Source of the DNA: Pomphorhynchus laevis | Lineage: Eukaryota; Acanthocephala; Palaeacanthocephala; Echinorhynchida; Pomphorhynchidae | Reading direction: 5' to 3' | NCBI GenBank assembly: GCA_012934845.2 | Contig: WNNJ02001664.1 | Location: forward strand, 62,001 to 126,000 | DNA: 64,000 bases | Shown: one piece after another, positions 46,290 through 57,645 of the stretch | How positions within the stretch are numbered: position 1 is the stretch's first letter | Layout of the letters: every line of letters starts with the position of its first letter | Notes under the pieces: model-generated | The model's input: only the letters and a program-made list of their open reading frames with translations | What the model was told of the DNA's origin: nothing | Databases searched by the model: none | Program-made: the position numbers and the translations under genes

Positions 46290-47340
46290 AGTATTATTGA
46301 TGAACGTTGATTTTATGTATTTCGTATTTGGTTGTGCCTTCAATGTTCTAAAGACCTGTCTTGACAATTGTTAATGCCTGTTTAATCGCCCATTCCGGAT
46401 ATTGGCAATCCCTTAACATGTTATTTATTCTCTTATACTCTCTTTGTCTGTATTCCCTGTTACTGCATACCGTCAGGGCTCTTCTGAACAATGAACTTGC
46501 CGCTGAAATTTTTTATCCGTCGGGGATATGCGTGCTTCGAAATACTTTAACATATAGGACATTTATTACGTTTTCTGTCTTCGAAATTAACTTTTCACTA
46601 AATTGCCTTGTCATTTTCGTTAAGTATTTCCTCAAGACCTATTGTTTTAAGATCAGTATCAAACACGGCGAAGACATCGTCAACATATCTATACCAATAC
46701 TTCTATCTTTGTTGTTTATTGTATATCTCACACCCGCATTTTGTCATTTACAGATCAGCAAGTGGAGTACCTAATGGAGACCCCATAGCTACACAATCAA
46801 TCTGCGTGTAAATATTGTTAATGAAATAGAATGCAGATTTGCTTGCACACCATTCTATCAAATTAACCCAATCTTTTCGTTGTAGTTTAAAAAATAAAAA
46901 CTTAAAAATATTTCGTTGTAGTTTTGGCTCATTACACTTGTCGCTCAGTAATTGCGCTGCTAGATTAATATCCTCTTGTAATGGGACATTTGTAAATAGT
47001 GAGATTACGTCGAATGTAGCAAACCAACATCCGGTTAGGTTAAGAGTTCTCACTATGTTTGCAAACTCTTGTCCGTTTTTTTATAAAGGAATGGCTCACT
47101 GGTTTATACTGTAAAATTAATGAATTTATTGTATTTATAATGTGTTTGTTAATGTATTTCGCCAGCGTGTGATTGATACATTTATATGCGATTACTGGTC
47201 GCATTTCCCATTTCGGTTTATGTATCTTAGGTAGGAGATACAGGAAGCGAAGCGTTACCTGATCTTAACATCTTGAATGCGGCTTCATCTACGTTTCCGT
47301 TAAATTTTCTATCGTAGTAAACATTTTTCTTGTCGGAAAT
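46290..47340 (-). mobile_element. PLE reverse transcriptase fragment
   Basis: Minus strand: FATFDVISLFTNVPLQEDIN (RT motif A) and YTQIDCVAMGSPLGTPLADL (motif B), at 46748-47053; then downstream HCSEEP / RALTVCSNREYRQRE and PEWAIKQAL at 46375-46500, typical of the PLE region after RT. Upstream N-terminal sequence extends to about 47340. With 43180-43450 this is one PLE copy split by LINE-T. It is decayed. Confidence 0.8.
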
Positions 47341-47535
47341 AACAGCAAAATATTAAAAATTATAATAATAAAAAATATTTAACTTAAATTTAAATTAAAA
47401 TTGTACAGTTTTAAATTTTAATTGTACACTTTCATTATTTTATTTAAACACAACTTTATAAAATCTTTAAACTTAATAATATTAAATTGATAATTATATA
47501 ACTTTTCTGGCTTGCAATATTGTATTTATTAAATA

Positions 47536-47700
47536 ATTATTGTAGCTGGATCAAAGGAATAAGAAATTATTTTTGATATTTCGCTAACTTATATTAGCAT
47601 CTTCAAAAAATTCAGATAATTTTTTGAAGATGCTAACAGAAGATAGCGAAATATCAAAAATAATGTCCTCATTTCTTTGATCCAGCTCCAATAATTATTT
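47536..47700. mobile_element. Foldback element, unit 1
   Basis: Almost perfect hairpin of about 160 bp. Ends ATTATTGTAGCTGGATCAAAG and its complement; each ~70-bp arm contains GATATTTCGCTAAC and AGCATCTTCA. The arms read outward as GAAGATGCTAACAGAAG followed by a GAAATATC block, the layout of a PLE hammerhead-like tail. No ORF. Confidence 0.85.
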
Positions 47701-47784
47701 ATAAATAATGGATCAGTATTAACTATAAAAAGAATTATTTTATCGTTATTTCCAGTGACAATTAATAGTTCATTTTAAATTATT

Positions 47785-47955
47785 TAAATAATTATTGGAG
47801 CTGGATCAAAGAAAAGAGAAAATTATTTTTGATATTTCGCAAACTTCTGTTAGCATCTTCAGAAAATTACATAAAATTTCTGAAGATGCTAACAGAAGTT
47901 AGCGAAATATCAAAAATAATTTCCTCTTTTCTTTGATCCAGCTCCAATAATTCTT
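47785..47955. mobile_element. Foldback element, unit 2
   Basis: Second copy of the same hairpin, ~85 bp downstream of unit 1. The plus-strand arm (47880-47911) has CTGAAGA, a 6-bp stem GCTAAC/GTTAGC with AGAA loop, GAAA and TATC. The other arm carries the same layout on the minus strand. Confidence 0.85.
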
Positions 47956-47959
47956 TATC

Positions 47960-48835
47960 AATAAGATGGATAATTATCAACTATTTAGAATTATATTTAT
48001 TTGCCATCTTAATATTATAACAGTTTAAATATTTTTATTAGGTTATACATATCTTTGTGTTTATTTAAATCGATAATTTTACCGAGGTTAATACGGCCCG
48101 TTAAAATAATTTTACCCTACGGTTTTTCATTGACTATATGATTAATGTTCAATGGTTGCATTTAATCAAATTTGGCTTACTCGGTTAATCGAGCTAGCTT
48201 CCAATATCCGTCGCATTATATAATAAAAAACATTCGCACGGTATCAAACTGATTATGTGTTAATAATATGGTGCATTAGGTGTGCATTTTGTATTAGTAA
48301 TTGAATTATGCCGCCGTGCTTATAACTTGCGATTGCACCAGCACCTTATCTGTATGTATTACGCTGTGGATTTTTCTTAGAGCGTTGCCTGGTGGTCGTA
48401 TCGTTACCTTAAGCATTGCGCCAAGCGAATAATTTTATCTATCAACTAATGACTTCATATTAAGCTTGTCCTTCTGTTTGCACAATCGAACCATCTGCCA
48501 CTCTTCGATTTGGTGCTTACTGTATCTCGATTGTAACTGCGATATCAAGTTTAAGTATTTTTAAAGGCATCATCATTTTGAGGTGCTTGATTCTTAGAGT
48601 AGTTTTGCTACCATTCCGGAATGTAGTCTTATTCAATTATGACTATATTATTGGAAACACTCGTTTATTGTACACTTTCGTTATTTTATTTTTTACACTT
48701 TCATTACTCGCATAAAGTCGGGTTTATCACTAAACACGAATGACACTTCTATCTAAAATGGATTCGTACTGATAGGCTAATCGCCATTGCCTTATTTATT
48801 CGTCATTACATACATTCCGTATTAATCGATTTAAT
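47960..48835. other. No gene seen
   Basis: Mixed-composition spacer. No open frame with motifs or paired repeat was recognised. Confidence 0.5.
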
Positions 48836-48838
48836 AAA

Positions 48839-49400
48839 TCAAATCAGCTAACTGAGTCTACGTATTTAATATAATTATAAACTAAACAAATCAAATCAGC
48901 TAACTGAGTCTACGTATTTAATATAATTATAAACTAAACAAAACATAATAATGCTAAATCAAAATTTAATAATTAAATAATAAAATTAATAATTGTTACG
49001 ATTTTTTATAATTTAAATCAAGTTAAAAAAAATGAAATTTAAAATAAACATCATTTTTATGAATTGACTAATAAATAACAGACGTTGCATCAGAATAAGA
49101 ATTAGAGGTCATCATTAGAGGTCATCATATATGACCTCTAAGAATTAGAGGTTATATATTCGATTTTTATTTTTGAGTTTAATGATTTTATTTTTTCTCT
49201 ACCAACGCTGATTTAATTTTAAATAAGAAATGATTTTAATAATTGAAATAATTTTAATCAAGTTAAAAAATAAAAATAAAAAATAAAAAAATGAAATTTA
49301 AAATAAACGTCATTTTTATGAATTGACTAATAAATAACAGACGTTGTATCAGAATAAGAATTAGAGGTCATCAGGAGGAACTGCTATGCTATCAGGTTTC
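48839..49400 (+). repeat. REP1 dispersed repeat, with tandem 52-bp start and second partial copy
   Basis: The first 52 bp (AAATCAGCTAACTGAGTCTA...) are present twice (48839-48890, 48891-48942). The copy then runs to about 49140, and a second partial copy covers 49258-49400, ending with AGGAGGAACTGCTATGC. Sequence to about 49530 has an inverted partner at 53110-53260. Confidence 0.75.
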
Positions 49401-49552
49401 GGCCCCTAACTCCTCTAACCAACATAGCAGCGGGAGACCAAATACCATGCTAATGATGTATTTCCTCTGATTAAATTTGATTATATAGTATCTTATGCAA
49501 AGTATATTATTTATTATCCATCCATAAAAATTTTCCGCTAATGATTTTAAAT

Positions 49553-49765
49553 TTATTCTTTAGTATTATTGTGTTGATTTATATATTTTACTATTTTCTG
49601 CTTGATGTTATTTTTATAGTAACCTAGTTTAAAATATGTATCTATTAAATTATTTAAATGATTTTGAAGAAAGCCAATATCATTACATATTGTTGCAATT
49701 CTTAAAATTTCATTATTTAATGTATTATATTTTATATTATATGGTATGCATGAATGCTCATGCAT
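49553..49765 (-). mobile_element. PLE fragment (post-RT region)
   Basis: A 70-residue minus-strand frame: ILRIATICNDIGFLQNHLNN and LIDTYFKLGYYKNNI. The R.A.IC....F..HL......LGY pattern is the segment that follows RT in PLEs. It is Asn/Ile-rich, like the PLE at 1560-2640. Confidence 0.45.
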
Positions 49766-49799
49766 ATAAGTTTAAGATATTTAAGTTTGAGAAACTTAA

Positions 49800-51880
49800 A
49801 TATATTTAAGTTTGAATATAAAAAACACTTAAAAAACTTAAATATATTTAAGGTACTTTTAGATGTCGTTTATAGTTTATTTAAATAAAAATAAATTTTT
49901 AACATTTTATAATAAAATAAATTAAATAAATTTTACATTTGTAACATTTTGCAATTTAAATTTGCAACAATAACTTCGAGTACGAAATTATTTCTGTTTA
50001 GAATATTTGATTCAATCTGGGTTTTGTTTTTTCAATCTGGTTTTTAATCCGTTCCTACTTATGATCTCTGCTCCTTAATTAAGATGTTACAATATTCATC
50101 GACTGCAGTATTTCGTTTTGTTAAATAGCGAAACTAACCATAAAGATCGCAGCAATAGTTGTGATAATACTGTAATATCTATATTTATACATCGTATGTC
50201 ATAGAAATTGATTTTTATTTTAAATTTTAACAATAAATTTTAATAAATATAAATTGCATAAAATCTTATATAATTATTTATTATTTATAATTATTTATCA
50301 TTATTTTTAATTTATAAATAATATCAAATACGCATACTCGGTTATCTGATTTGAGTAATTAAGACGCTAATATTGCATTCAAATGACAATGGATTATTTT
50401 AAATGTCTAATTATTGTTCCTTGCCGAAAATGCATGTAAAGAAAAATTGTTAATAATTCTCAAAGTTTAAAAATCCAAATCTCAGAAGGCACGTGCCTCG
50501 GAGAACACTTGTACATATATGTATAAGCAATCGACGTTTTAAACTGTATACTAATTAGATAATTAATGAATTATTTAAACTATTTGATAATGGCAAACAG
50601 GAAATGTTTGAACCTGAGAAACACTTTTTTAATTTTGCTTTGAAGTAAAAACAAATATATAATAATTGTTGAGTAGAATAATCAAAATATATTTTTTATT
50701 CATAGACTAAAAATTGATTTGAAGTAAAAATTAAATTTTAATAATAAATTCCATCGTTTTATAAATATAAATCGTATAACGTCTTATATAATCATTTATT
50801 ATTTATAATTATTTATCTTTATTTTTAATTTATATATAGCATAAAATACGAAGACTCATTTATTTGATCTGATTTAAAGGTTTGGAAGACTCGAAGGCGT
50901 GAAACCTACAAAAATGACATAGATGATTGTTTATTTATTATTGGTTGCTGTCTACGTTCTAATAAATTAAATTACTACAAATTAAATTCATTAATTTATT
51001 ATTAAATTGTTAAAATGATAAATTCAATTCCTAAAGATAAATGAATTATCCAAAATTATCGAATCTGTATTTGTTTTACAAATACAAGTCAAACTAAAAT
51101 CATATCCCCTTTCCATTGGAATTATTGAAATTAGTTATTTAATTATTAAAATTCTCCTATCAAAGATTAATTAAATAGGAATAAAACAATAATTATATTA
51201 ATTAATCAATTCTGTTGTACATCAAATACAAAGATTAATATAATTAATAATATAATTATTTGTAATATATTTTTTAATAATCAACTGACTTTAAAAACAA
51301 ATTATAATATTAAAAGAAAACAAGCAACCAAGCTCGGTACTTGATCTTGCTCACCTTAAGCAAAAAGAAGCAGATCTGGTCTGTATAAAAAATATTATGC
51401 ACTTCAATGAAGTTACAGCTTACGGTAACCGTTTTGTAGTATAATATTAATATAATTTATTGGTAATTTATTTAATAACATATAAACTTAAAATAATTGA
51501 ATGTGCGTATTTGCAAATATTAATTTTAAATATTTGTAAAATTATAATTCTTTTCAAAATTAAAATTAGAGGAGTTCCCGCAGCTGAGTTTAGTAATCAC
51601 TGTTAATCAAAATGTTTCAAATAAATTGCCGGGTTAGTCTCAAGTGAAAGTCACTAATGGTCAGTCATTAGTAATATACCGGTGATATCAATGATTGTGA
51701 TATCAAAATTCCGGATATGATAGCCAATTCGATGATTTTTTAGTGATGGATGCTAAATCGTCTTTTGATGAGGCGCTTTGCATTATATATTTGCTAGCAT
51801 ACTTGTTATTTAAATATAAAAAGACAACGACCGTTCTCTTTACCTATTGAGAGAAAATTTTATACGCCATATTTCCTAGC
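49800..51880. repeat. AT-rich region with REP2 and inverted REP1 pieces
   Basis: REP2 copy at 50122-50190. Inverted REP1-like ends at about 50215-50350 (AAATACGCATACTCGGTTA) and 50690-50875. 50880-51880 has no supported feature. No gene is visible. Confidence 0.5.
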
Positions 51881-51885
51881 GTATG

Positions 51886-52490
51886 CTAAAAAAGCATTTT
51901 TCTAACTGACTCTCTATGTCCGCTGGACATTTTTTGAAATGAGTTTTTTAAGTTATCATATTCCACAATTTTTACAGTTGGATACAGTTTGTTACAGTTT
52001 AAGCATTGTGAAATTGTTTTAGTTGCGTAAACAGTTTGGTGCAGCAATTCACATTCGATTTTTGCCTTGGACTTCTGAGATTTATTTAACCACATGTACA
52101 ACCCCTTAATATACCCAGATTTGATTAAAGAGCATATCCGTAAATCCTTTAAGAGTTTCTGATTTTCGCCTTGGACTTCTGAGTTGTATTTCACTACATG
52201 TACAACCCCTTAATATACCCAGATTTGATTAAAGAGCATATCCGTAAATCCTCTAAGGCTTGCTGATTTTTGCCTTGGACTTCTGAGATGTATTTCACCA
52301 CATGTGCAACCCCTAAATATACCCAGATTTGATTAAATACCATATCCGTAAATCCTCTAAGAGTTTCTGCTAATTTCAGAAATGAAATTGGTGAGTTATT
52401 GCTTAGTTTTGCCTTGAACTCCTCGGAGCTTTTGTGGACTCTGGAACAAAGTGAACCTCGCTTTTTGGACTTATTATTTGAGAGCAAGTG
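51886..52490 (-). pseudogene. Decayed coding region with 39-residue repeats
   Basis: Minus-strand open frames at 52194-52487 and 51886-52194. The 5' part reads GSLCSRVHKSSEEFKAKLSN. Three tandem ~117-bp units follow (52068-52380), each encoding about 39 residues around LEDLRICSLIKSGYIKGLYM / SEVQGKNQQA. After the repeats comes a Cys-containing end (ISQCLNCNKLYPTVKIVEYD). A frame shift separates the units. A related N-terminal segment lies at 53666-53881. I do not recognise the family; transposon or host gene are both possible. Confidence 0.45.
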
Positions 52491-52914
52491 TTATTTTAAC
52501 ACTTTGTATTTCCGTATTCCTAACGTTCTGTTCTTGTGTATCAAACAATGTAATTTCGTGCTAAACATACATTAGGTAATGATCTGGTGTATAATACATT
52601 TTATTTTAAGATATAAGAATTGTTATAGATTTAGAATAATATAATATCATAATGTATGCGTGTTCAATTATAATCAATAACTGATATGACTCAACATGAC
52701 ATTATACTGTTATCCGAAGTTATTTCAAATTTAAAGCGGAACAAATCTTGTACTCCCTATTATTAATTTAGGAAATCAATAAACAAAGTAATTTTTAAGC
52801 AATTTAAAATTGTGCCAGTTTAAAATGCTATTTAAAATGTTAATTCAACTTATCGATCATTAATCTTAAAAGTTTAATTCAAGATTAATAAATTAATCTT
52901 GATCCATTAATGAA

Positions 52915-53490
52915 TTTTGTAAAATTAGGGCCTGAACCTGATAACATAGCAGTTCCTCTTGATAACTAACCTCTATTCCTTATTCTTATACATCACCTGT
53001 TATTTATTAGTCAATTTATAAAATTTGACTTTTTTTTAAATTTTAAATATTTAATTTTAATTAAAATTTTATAATCAATTTTAATTATAAATTTTGAATT
53101 TTATTATAGATGGATAATACACAATATTCTTTGTGTTAGAATAAGATACTAGATAATCAAATTTAATCAAAGGAAATACGTCATTCGCATGTATTTTGCC
53201 CCACTGCTATGCTGGTTAAATTAATAGGGGCCGAAAATCTGATAGCATAGCAGTTCCTCCTGATAACATATAATACTTATACTGATACTTCGTATGTTAT
53301 TTATTAGTCAATTCAAAGAAATTGATTTTTATTTTAATTTTAAATTTTAAATTTTAATTTGATATAAAAATAAATTGTATAAAATCTTATATAATTATAA
53401 ATTTAAATTTTAAATTTTAATTTGATATAAAAATAAATTGTATAAAATCTTATATAATTATTTATTATTTATCTAAGCTGATTTGATGAC
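52915..53490 (-). repeat. REP1 dispersed repeat, inverted partial copies
   Basis: Two inverted pieces, 52915-53060 and 53100-53490, carry GATAGCATAGCAGTTCCTCC and TGTTATTTATTAGTCAATT, complementary to 15540-15606 and 49300-49400. Within the second, a ~55-bp block (AAATTGTATAAAATCTTATA) is repeated. Confidence 0.7.
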
Positions 53491-53665
53491 TATTTTTATT
53501 CTGCACATTGCTTCAATCATACTTAATCCTATTTTCAATGATTGCGCAAGTATGCTAACTCCAAATTAGGAAGCTAAAGCTTTCTACCCGATCACAGAGC
53601 GATAGAGATTATAATTTTACGTTGATATATCTATATTATTATTCTTAATTAAAATTTTGATGACT

Positions 53666-53881
53666 TCACTCTATACGCTTTTTCAATTTGAATTTCAAAA
53701 ATGAAATGGCTAAGTCATTGCTTAGTTTTGATTGGAACTCGTTGGAGCTTTCGTGAGCTCTTGAACAAAGACAAACTACGTTGTTTAAATGTTCAATTTC
53801 AATATTAAAACAACGTTGTTTTAATTTTATTTTAAAGCTAACAGCAGTACACTTCATTTCAGTGTTGGTAGACCTCATCAA
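53666..53881 (-). pseudogene. Paralogous fragment of the 52.4-kb coding region
   Basis: 71-residue minus-strand frame containing VVCLCSRAHESSNEFQSKLS and NDLAISFLKFKLKK, which aligns with GSLCSRVHKSSEEFKAKLSN and PISFLKLAET at 52380-52470. The repeated 39-residue module is absent. Two related copies 1.3 kb apart suggest a local duplication or two insertions. Confidence 0.4.
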
Positions 53882-54466
53882 CTACTGATCTGATACCTAC
53901 GTTTCACGTGTCAGTCATTTTTATGTTGGCTGACGATCAATCGACTCTTTTTTCTTACTTATTTAATTAACGGATCCATTAAATCCACTTACAACGGATC
54001 TAATGTGTGAATCCCTAATTTAGATATACCTACTCTACTCACAAATGCAATATACAGTGTGAGAATTGAATGTGATACAGAGCCAAAACGACTATCTCAA
54101 AAATTCAATGAAGTAACAAAATATTGCCAACTCGTTTATTAAAAATAAATGTTTGTACATTGATTTCTCTCACTCACTGCCTTGAGATAGTATTAATCCT
54201 ACTGACTCAATTATTTCAATCAGATTTCGATTTTTTTGGTCAATTTGATCGATTTTCTGATCATTTGACGGATTATTAATTTTCACGGGCATTCATTCCG
54301 AAGATACAACACATATTTTATGGCTGTTCTCGAGTTTAGCCGCCTAATTTTTTAATCTTTACTTGAAATGTTGACTTGATTTTGCATTTTGGGGTTTCAT
54401 TTATGAACGTTTTGTTAAAAATTTAAATCACCTGATTTGATCGCATTAATTAAACAGTCGGAAAAC

Positions 54467-54495
54467 ATGAAGTCTGTGCATGCTTTGTATCAAAT
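54467..54495 (+). other. Possible 5' untranslated exon of ASF1
   Basis: A strong splice donor (AAAT|GTAAGT, GT at 54496) lies 135 bp upstream of a TTCTAG acceptor that directly precedes the ASF1 ATG. If joined, the short upstream frame starting at 54467 would be out of frame with ASF1, so it would be leader sequence. A spliced-leader acceptor at 54630 is an alternative. Confidence 0.35.
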
Positions 54496-54630
54496 GTAAG
54501 TGCTTTTTCCACACGAAAAAGCGATTATTATTTATTAATTACATTACGTTCAGTATTCTGACTACCTTAAAATTTTGTATTTTCGGTCTTTGATTTCTGA
54601 TTTTAAAACGAAAGATTGAAATCGTTCTAG

Positions 54631-57311
54631 ATGTCAAAAATCCAGATAGTTGATCTACACGTTACAGGCGATACAGAAAAATTTAGTGATTCTTTGAAAT
54701 TCGAAGTACATTTTGAATGCATTGAGCCTGTAAAAGAAGGTATATTTGATGATTAATCGCTGGTTGTCACATTCAATGTTTTTGTTTAGCAATTGAGTTT
54801 AAAGTTGTGTACGTAGGTAAAGCTGATGATAACCAGTACGATCAAGAGTTAGACAAGGTCGAGCTTGATGATGTACCAGTGGGAATGTTTAAATTCACAT
54901 TAGAATGCAGCGCACCAGATAGCGGAAAAATTCCACCCGATGACTTACTGGGTGTAACCGTTATACTTATATGTGGTTCCTACAAGGGAAAGGAATTCGT
55001 ACGGGTGGGATACTATGTGCACGTAACATATGAAGACCAAGCACTAATTGAAGACCCACCACTGTTTCCTGTCTATGAGAAGGTTAAGAGCATTCTAGAA
55101 CTAATTTTTACATTTACTTCACTGAATGATAGCTTTTTTAAGGCGCTGTTTTTATGACGGGATTTAGGAATGTAGCATCACAAAGATTTGATCAAAAGTT
55201 AAATTTTTTGATTTCGTTTTTATGAAAATATTATTTAATATTATATTTAATATTAATATTAATATATAATATTAATATAGTTAATATTAAATTAATATTA
55301 ATATTACGGGATTTAGGAATGTAGCATCACAAAGATTTGATCAAAAGTTAAATTTTTTGATTTCGTTTTTATGAAAATATTATTTAATATTAATATTAAT
55401 ATTAATATATAATATTAATATAGTTAATATTAAATTAATATTAATATTACGGGATTTAGGAATGTAGCATCACAAAGATTTGATCAAAAGTTAAATTTTG
55501 TGATATTATTAATATTATATTTAATATTAATATATATAATATTAAATTAATATCAATATTATTTTTATTAAAATATTATTATTTTAAGAATTAATCTTAA
55601 TTAGCCTTATTAATTAAGCTTATTCGTTTTAGAATTATTGCCCATGAACTATCCACTTAAATGATGATACTCTATTTTAACACACTTGTACGGAGTTCAA
55701 TAATCATAAATGGTTCGTTGCAGTATCTCTTAAAATGTTCGTTAAAGTCCAATATTTTACCGGTTTTCAATTGTTATTGTTTATGTACTCTTCTATCCAT
55801 ACATTTCTGCTCGTTTGCTGAGATTATATTAAAATATCTGCGGTACTTTTGGAGTTCTTCAAAAAAGTCGGTCGCTTTCAGTAAGCAACCAACTTTTATA
55901 AGCGACCAACTTATATTTTATACTATCTTTTAATTTTATTTACAAATATTATAAAATTATGTTAAATTATACGATACATCATATTATTATATTGTTAATT
56001 TTATTATTATATTGTTAATTTTATTATTATATTGTTCTTTTGTAAATTTCTCAAATTTTATAAAATTACATAATTACCTGAAATTTAATGTATAAGCATA
56101 ATAATTCCTATAGCATAATACACAAATTAATATTGGTAATCTGCTAATGAAATAACACATGTGCTAATATGGACCGTACTAAATCAGTTTACAATAATTT
56201 ACAATACTTTTCAGACATGTTGTTTCGTAATTATTTATATCTCGTAAGTTACATTCATCTACTTATAACTGATTGACTCGAATGAAATTAATGAGTTCCG
56301 ATTAACGATAATTTTCACACCTGCTAAAATCAAAACAATTTTTAAGATGAATTTTTAATCCATTTATAGCTCACCCTACCTGCTAATCATATTTTTAATA
56401 TGAGTCAAGAAAGAAAATGAGGCAGTATTGTCTCATTTTCTTTCTTGACTCCTATTAAAACTATATAAATTAAAAACAAAATCTAATTATTCTTCAAAAT
56501 ATGGAATCTGCAGACTCAATTTAACTCGATTTTAACTAGTTTCAACTCGAAAAAAGACCATGATTACTGTGACATTACCAGTAAACAGGATACACTAGTT
56601 ATATATTTGTTATATATTAGTTCAATTCGTTACTTGAAAGTATGCATGTGATTTTGCTTTAACTCTTTATAAATATTTGAATTTCTTTAAAATACTAACA
56701 CAACGTAGGTTTGCTTCATTTAATACTCAAAGTGGCAATACATGCATTATATAGAAGTTTATAGCTATATATTATCTGCAAAATAGTGTTCAATTGTAGA
56801 ACGTTCTAATTGACTAGATTCAAACAACCAATTTTATATTGATTAATTTTAAATTCACAACAAGGTCAAATTTAAATCAATATCAAAATTAAAAAATCAT
56901 TTATTGTTATATAACAATGCATTGATAATGAAAATTATAAAGAAATAAAATCAATTAATTATAAATAAACCAACACTTTTGTGCTTGTAGCTGACTCGAC
57001 AGTTAATGGTAGACGCTCCAAGAGTTACTCATTTCGCCATTCCATGGGATGATGTAAACACTGATGATTTTATAATCGGCACTGACGAAGCTGATCCAAT
57101 TCGTCAGTACATGAAAGATGCAAATGAATACATGAAGGAAATGGAAGCTCGGCTGGACGCATCAAAGTCGGCAAACGCGGATGAGGGAAATGGTGACGCA
57201 CAACATTTAACAGATACAGATACCAATCCGATAAATAACGGCAATAATATGAATGTACATTCTAACATTGAAGATAATGGAACAAATGAGGATCAATTTA
57301 TGCTTTTTTAA
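54631..57311 (+). CDS. asf1: Histone chaperone ASF1, three exons
   Basis: ASF1 binds the H3-H4 dimer in the nucleus and passes it to CAF-1 and HIRA for nucleosome assembly. Exons: 54631-54739, 54790-55082, 56991-57311; joins are GT..AG, with intron 1 only 50 nt (phase 1) and intron 2 1908 nt (phase 0). The predicted protein is 240 aa. Visible ASF1 signatures: KFEVHFECIEPVKE, FKVVYVGKA..NQYDQELD, VPVGMFKFTLECSAPDSGKI, LLGVTVILICGSYKGKEFVR and VGYYV. Exon 3 restores the block LTRQLMVDAPRVTHFAIPWD, equivalent to the end of the Ig-like core in animal ASF1. The last ~75 residues are an acidic, Asn-rich tail; animal ASF1 is usually about 200 aa, so the tail is slightly long. The start is fixed by alignment with the family's N-terminus. 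Divergence from vertebrate ASF1 is clear, but the gene looks intact. Confidence 0.95.
55158..55500 (+). repeat. Minisatellite in ASF1 intron 2
   Basis: Three units start at 55158, 55307 and 55450 with CGGGATTTAGGAATGTAGCA and continue with CAAAGATTTGATCAAAAGTT, then an AT-only stretch. The first two units are nearly identical (period 143-149 bp); the third is partial. Confidence 0.85.
55672..55920 (-). pseudogene. Coding-like stretch on the opposite strand of ASF1 intron 2
   Basis: Minus-strand frame of about 80 codons with one internal stop: KVGCLLKATDFFEELQKYRR, YFNIISANEQKCMDRRV, then LKTGKILDFNEHFKRYC. Composition is protein-like despite the AT-rich setting. I do not recognise it; a decayed transposon or processed gene copy is likely. 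Confidence 0.3.
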
Positions 57312-57314
57312 TTG

Positions 57315-57320
57315 AATAAA
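57315..57320 (+). promoter_or_regulatory. Polyadenylation signal of ASF1
   Basis: AATAAA begins four bases after the ASF1 stop codon, which implies a 3' UTR of only about 20-30 nt if used. Confidence 0.6.
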
Positions 57321-57645
57321 AACTGTAAAAAATAACTATTCAAATTTTATATGAAATTATTTTAATGTTATATTCTGTAATAATATTACTCAATTAAAAT
57401 TAATGAATTAATTCAAACATTAGTTAATGAACTCATTTAAATATTAGTTATTTTGATACTTTAAACTTTTTATTTTTGCAGCAGGATCAACAAAAAAGGA
57501 AATATTATAAATTGATTGTTCACTCATGACTCCTGATGATGATAGCAGTATGCCATTAAAATTTCGATAAAATAAATATTTTATTTCACTCTCTCCACTA
57601 ATAAATAAAAAGGAAATATAATTATTATTCTTTATATTTCTGTAG

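Noticed and set aside
49258-49400. REP1 as a Helitron end because of the nearby hairpin
   Set aside because: No CTRR terminus follows the hairpin and no TC start is evident.
57006-57311. Stand-alone 101-residue gene starting at the Met at 57006
   Set aside because: The five codons upstream (LTRQL) and the acceptor at 56990 make it ASF1 exon 3; family alignment requires the upstream residues.
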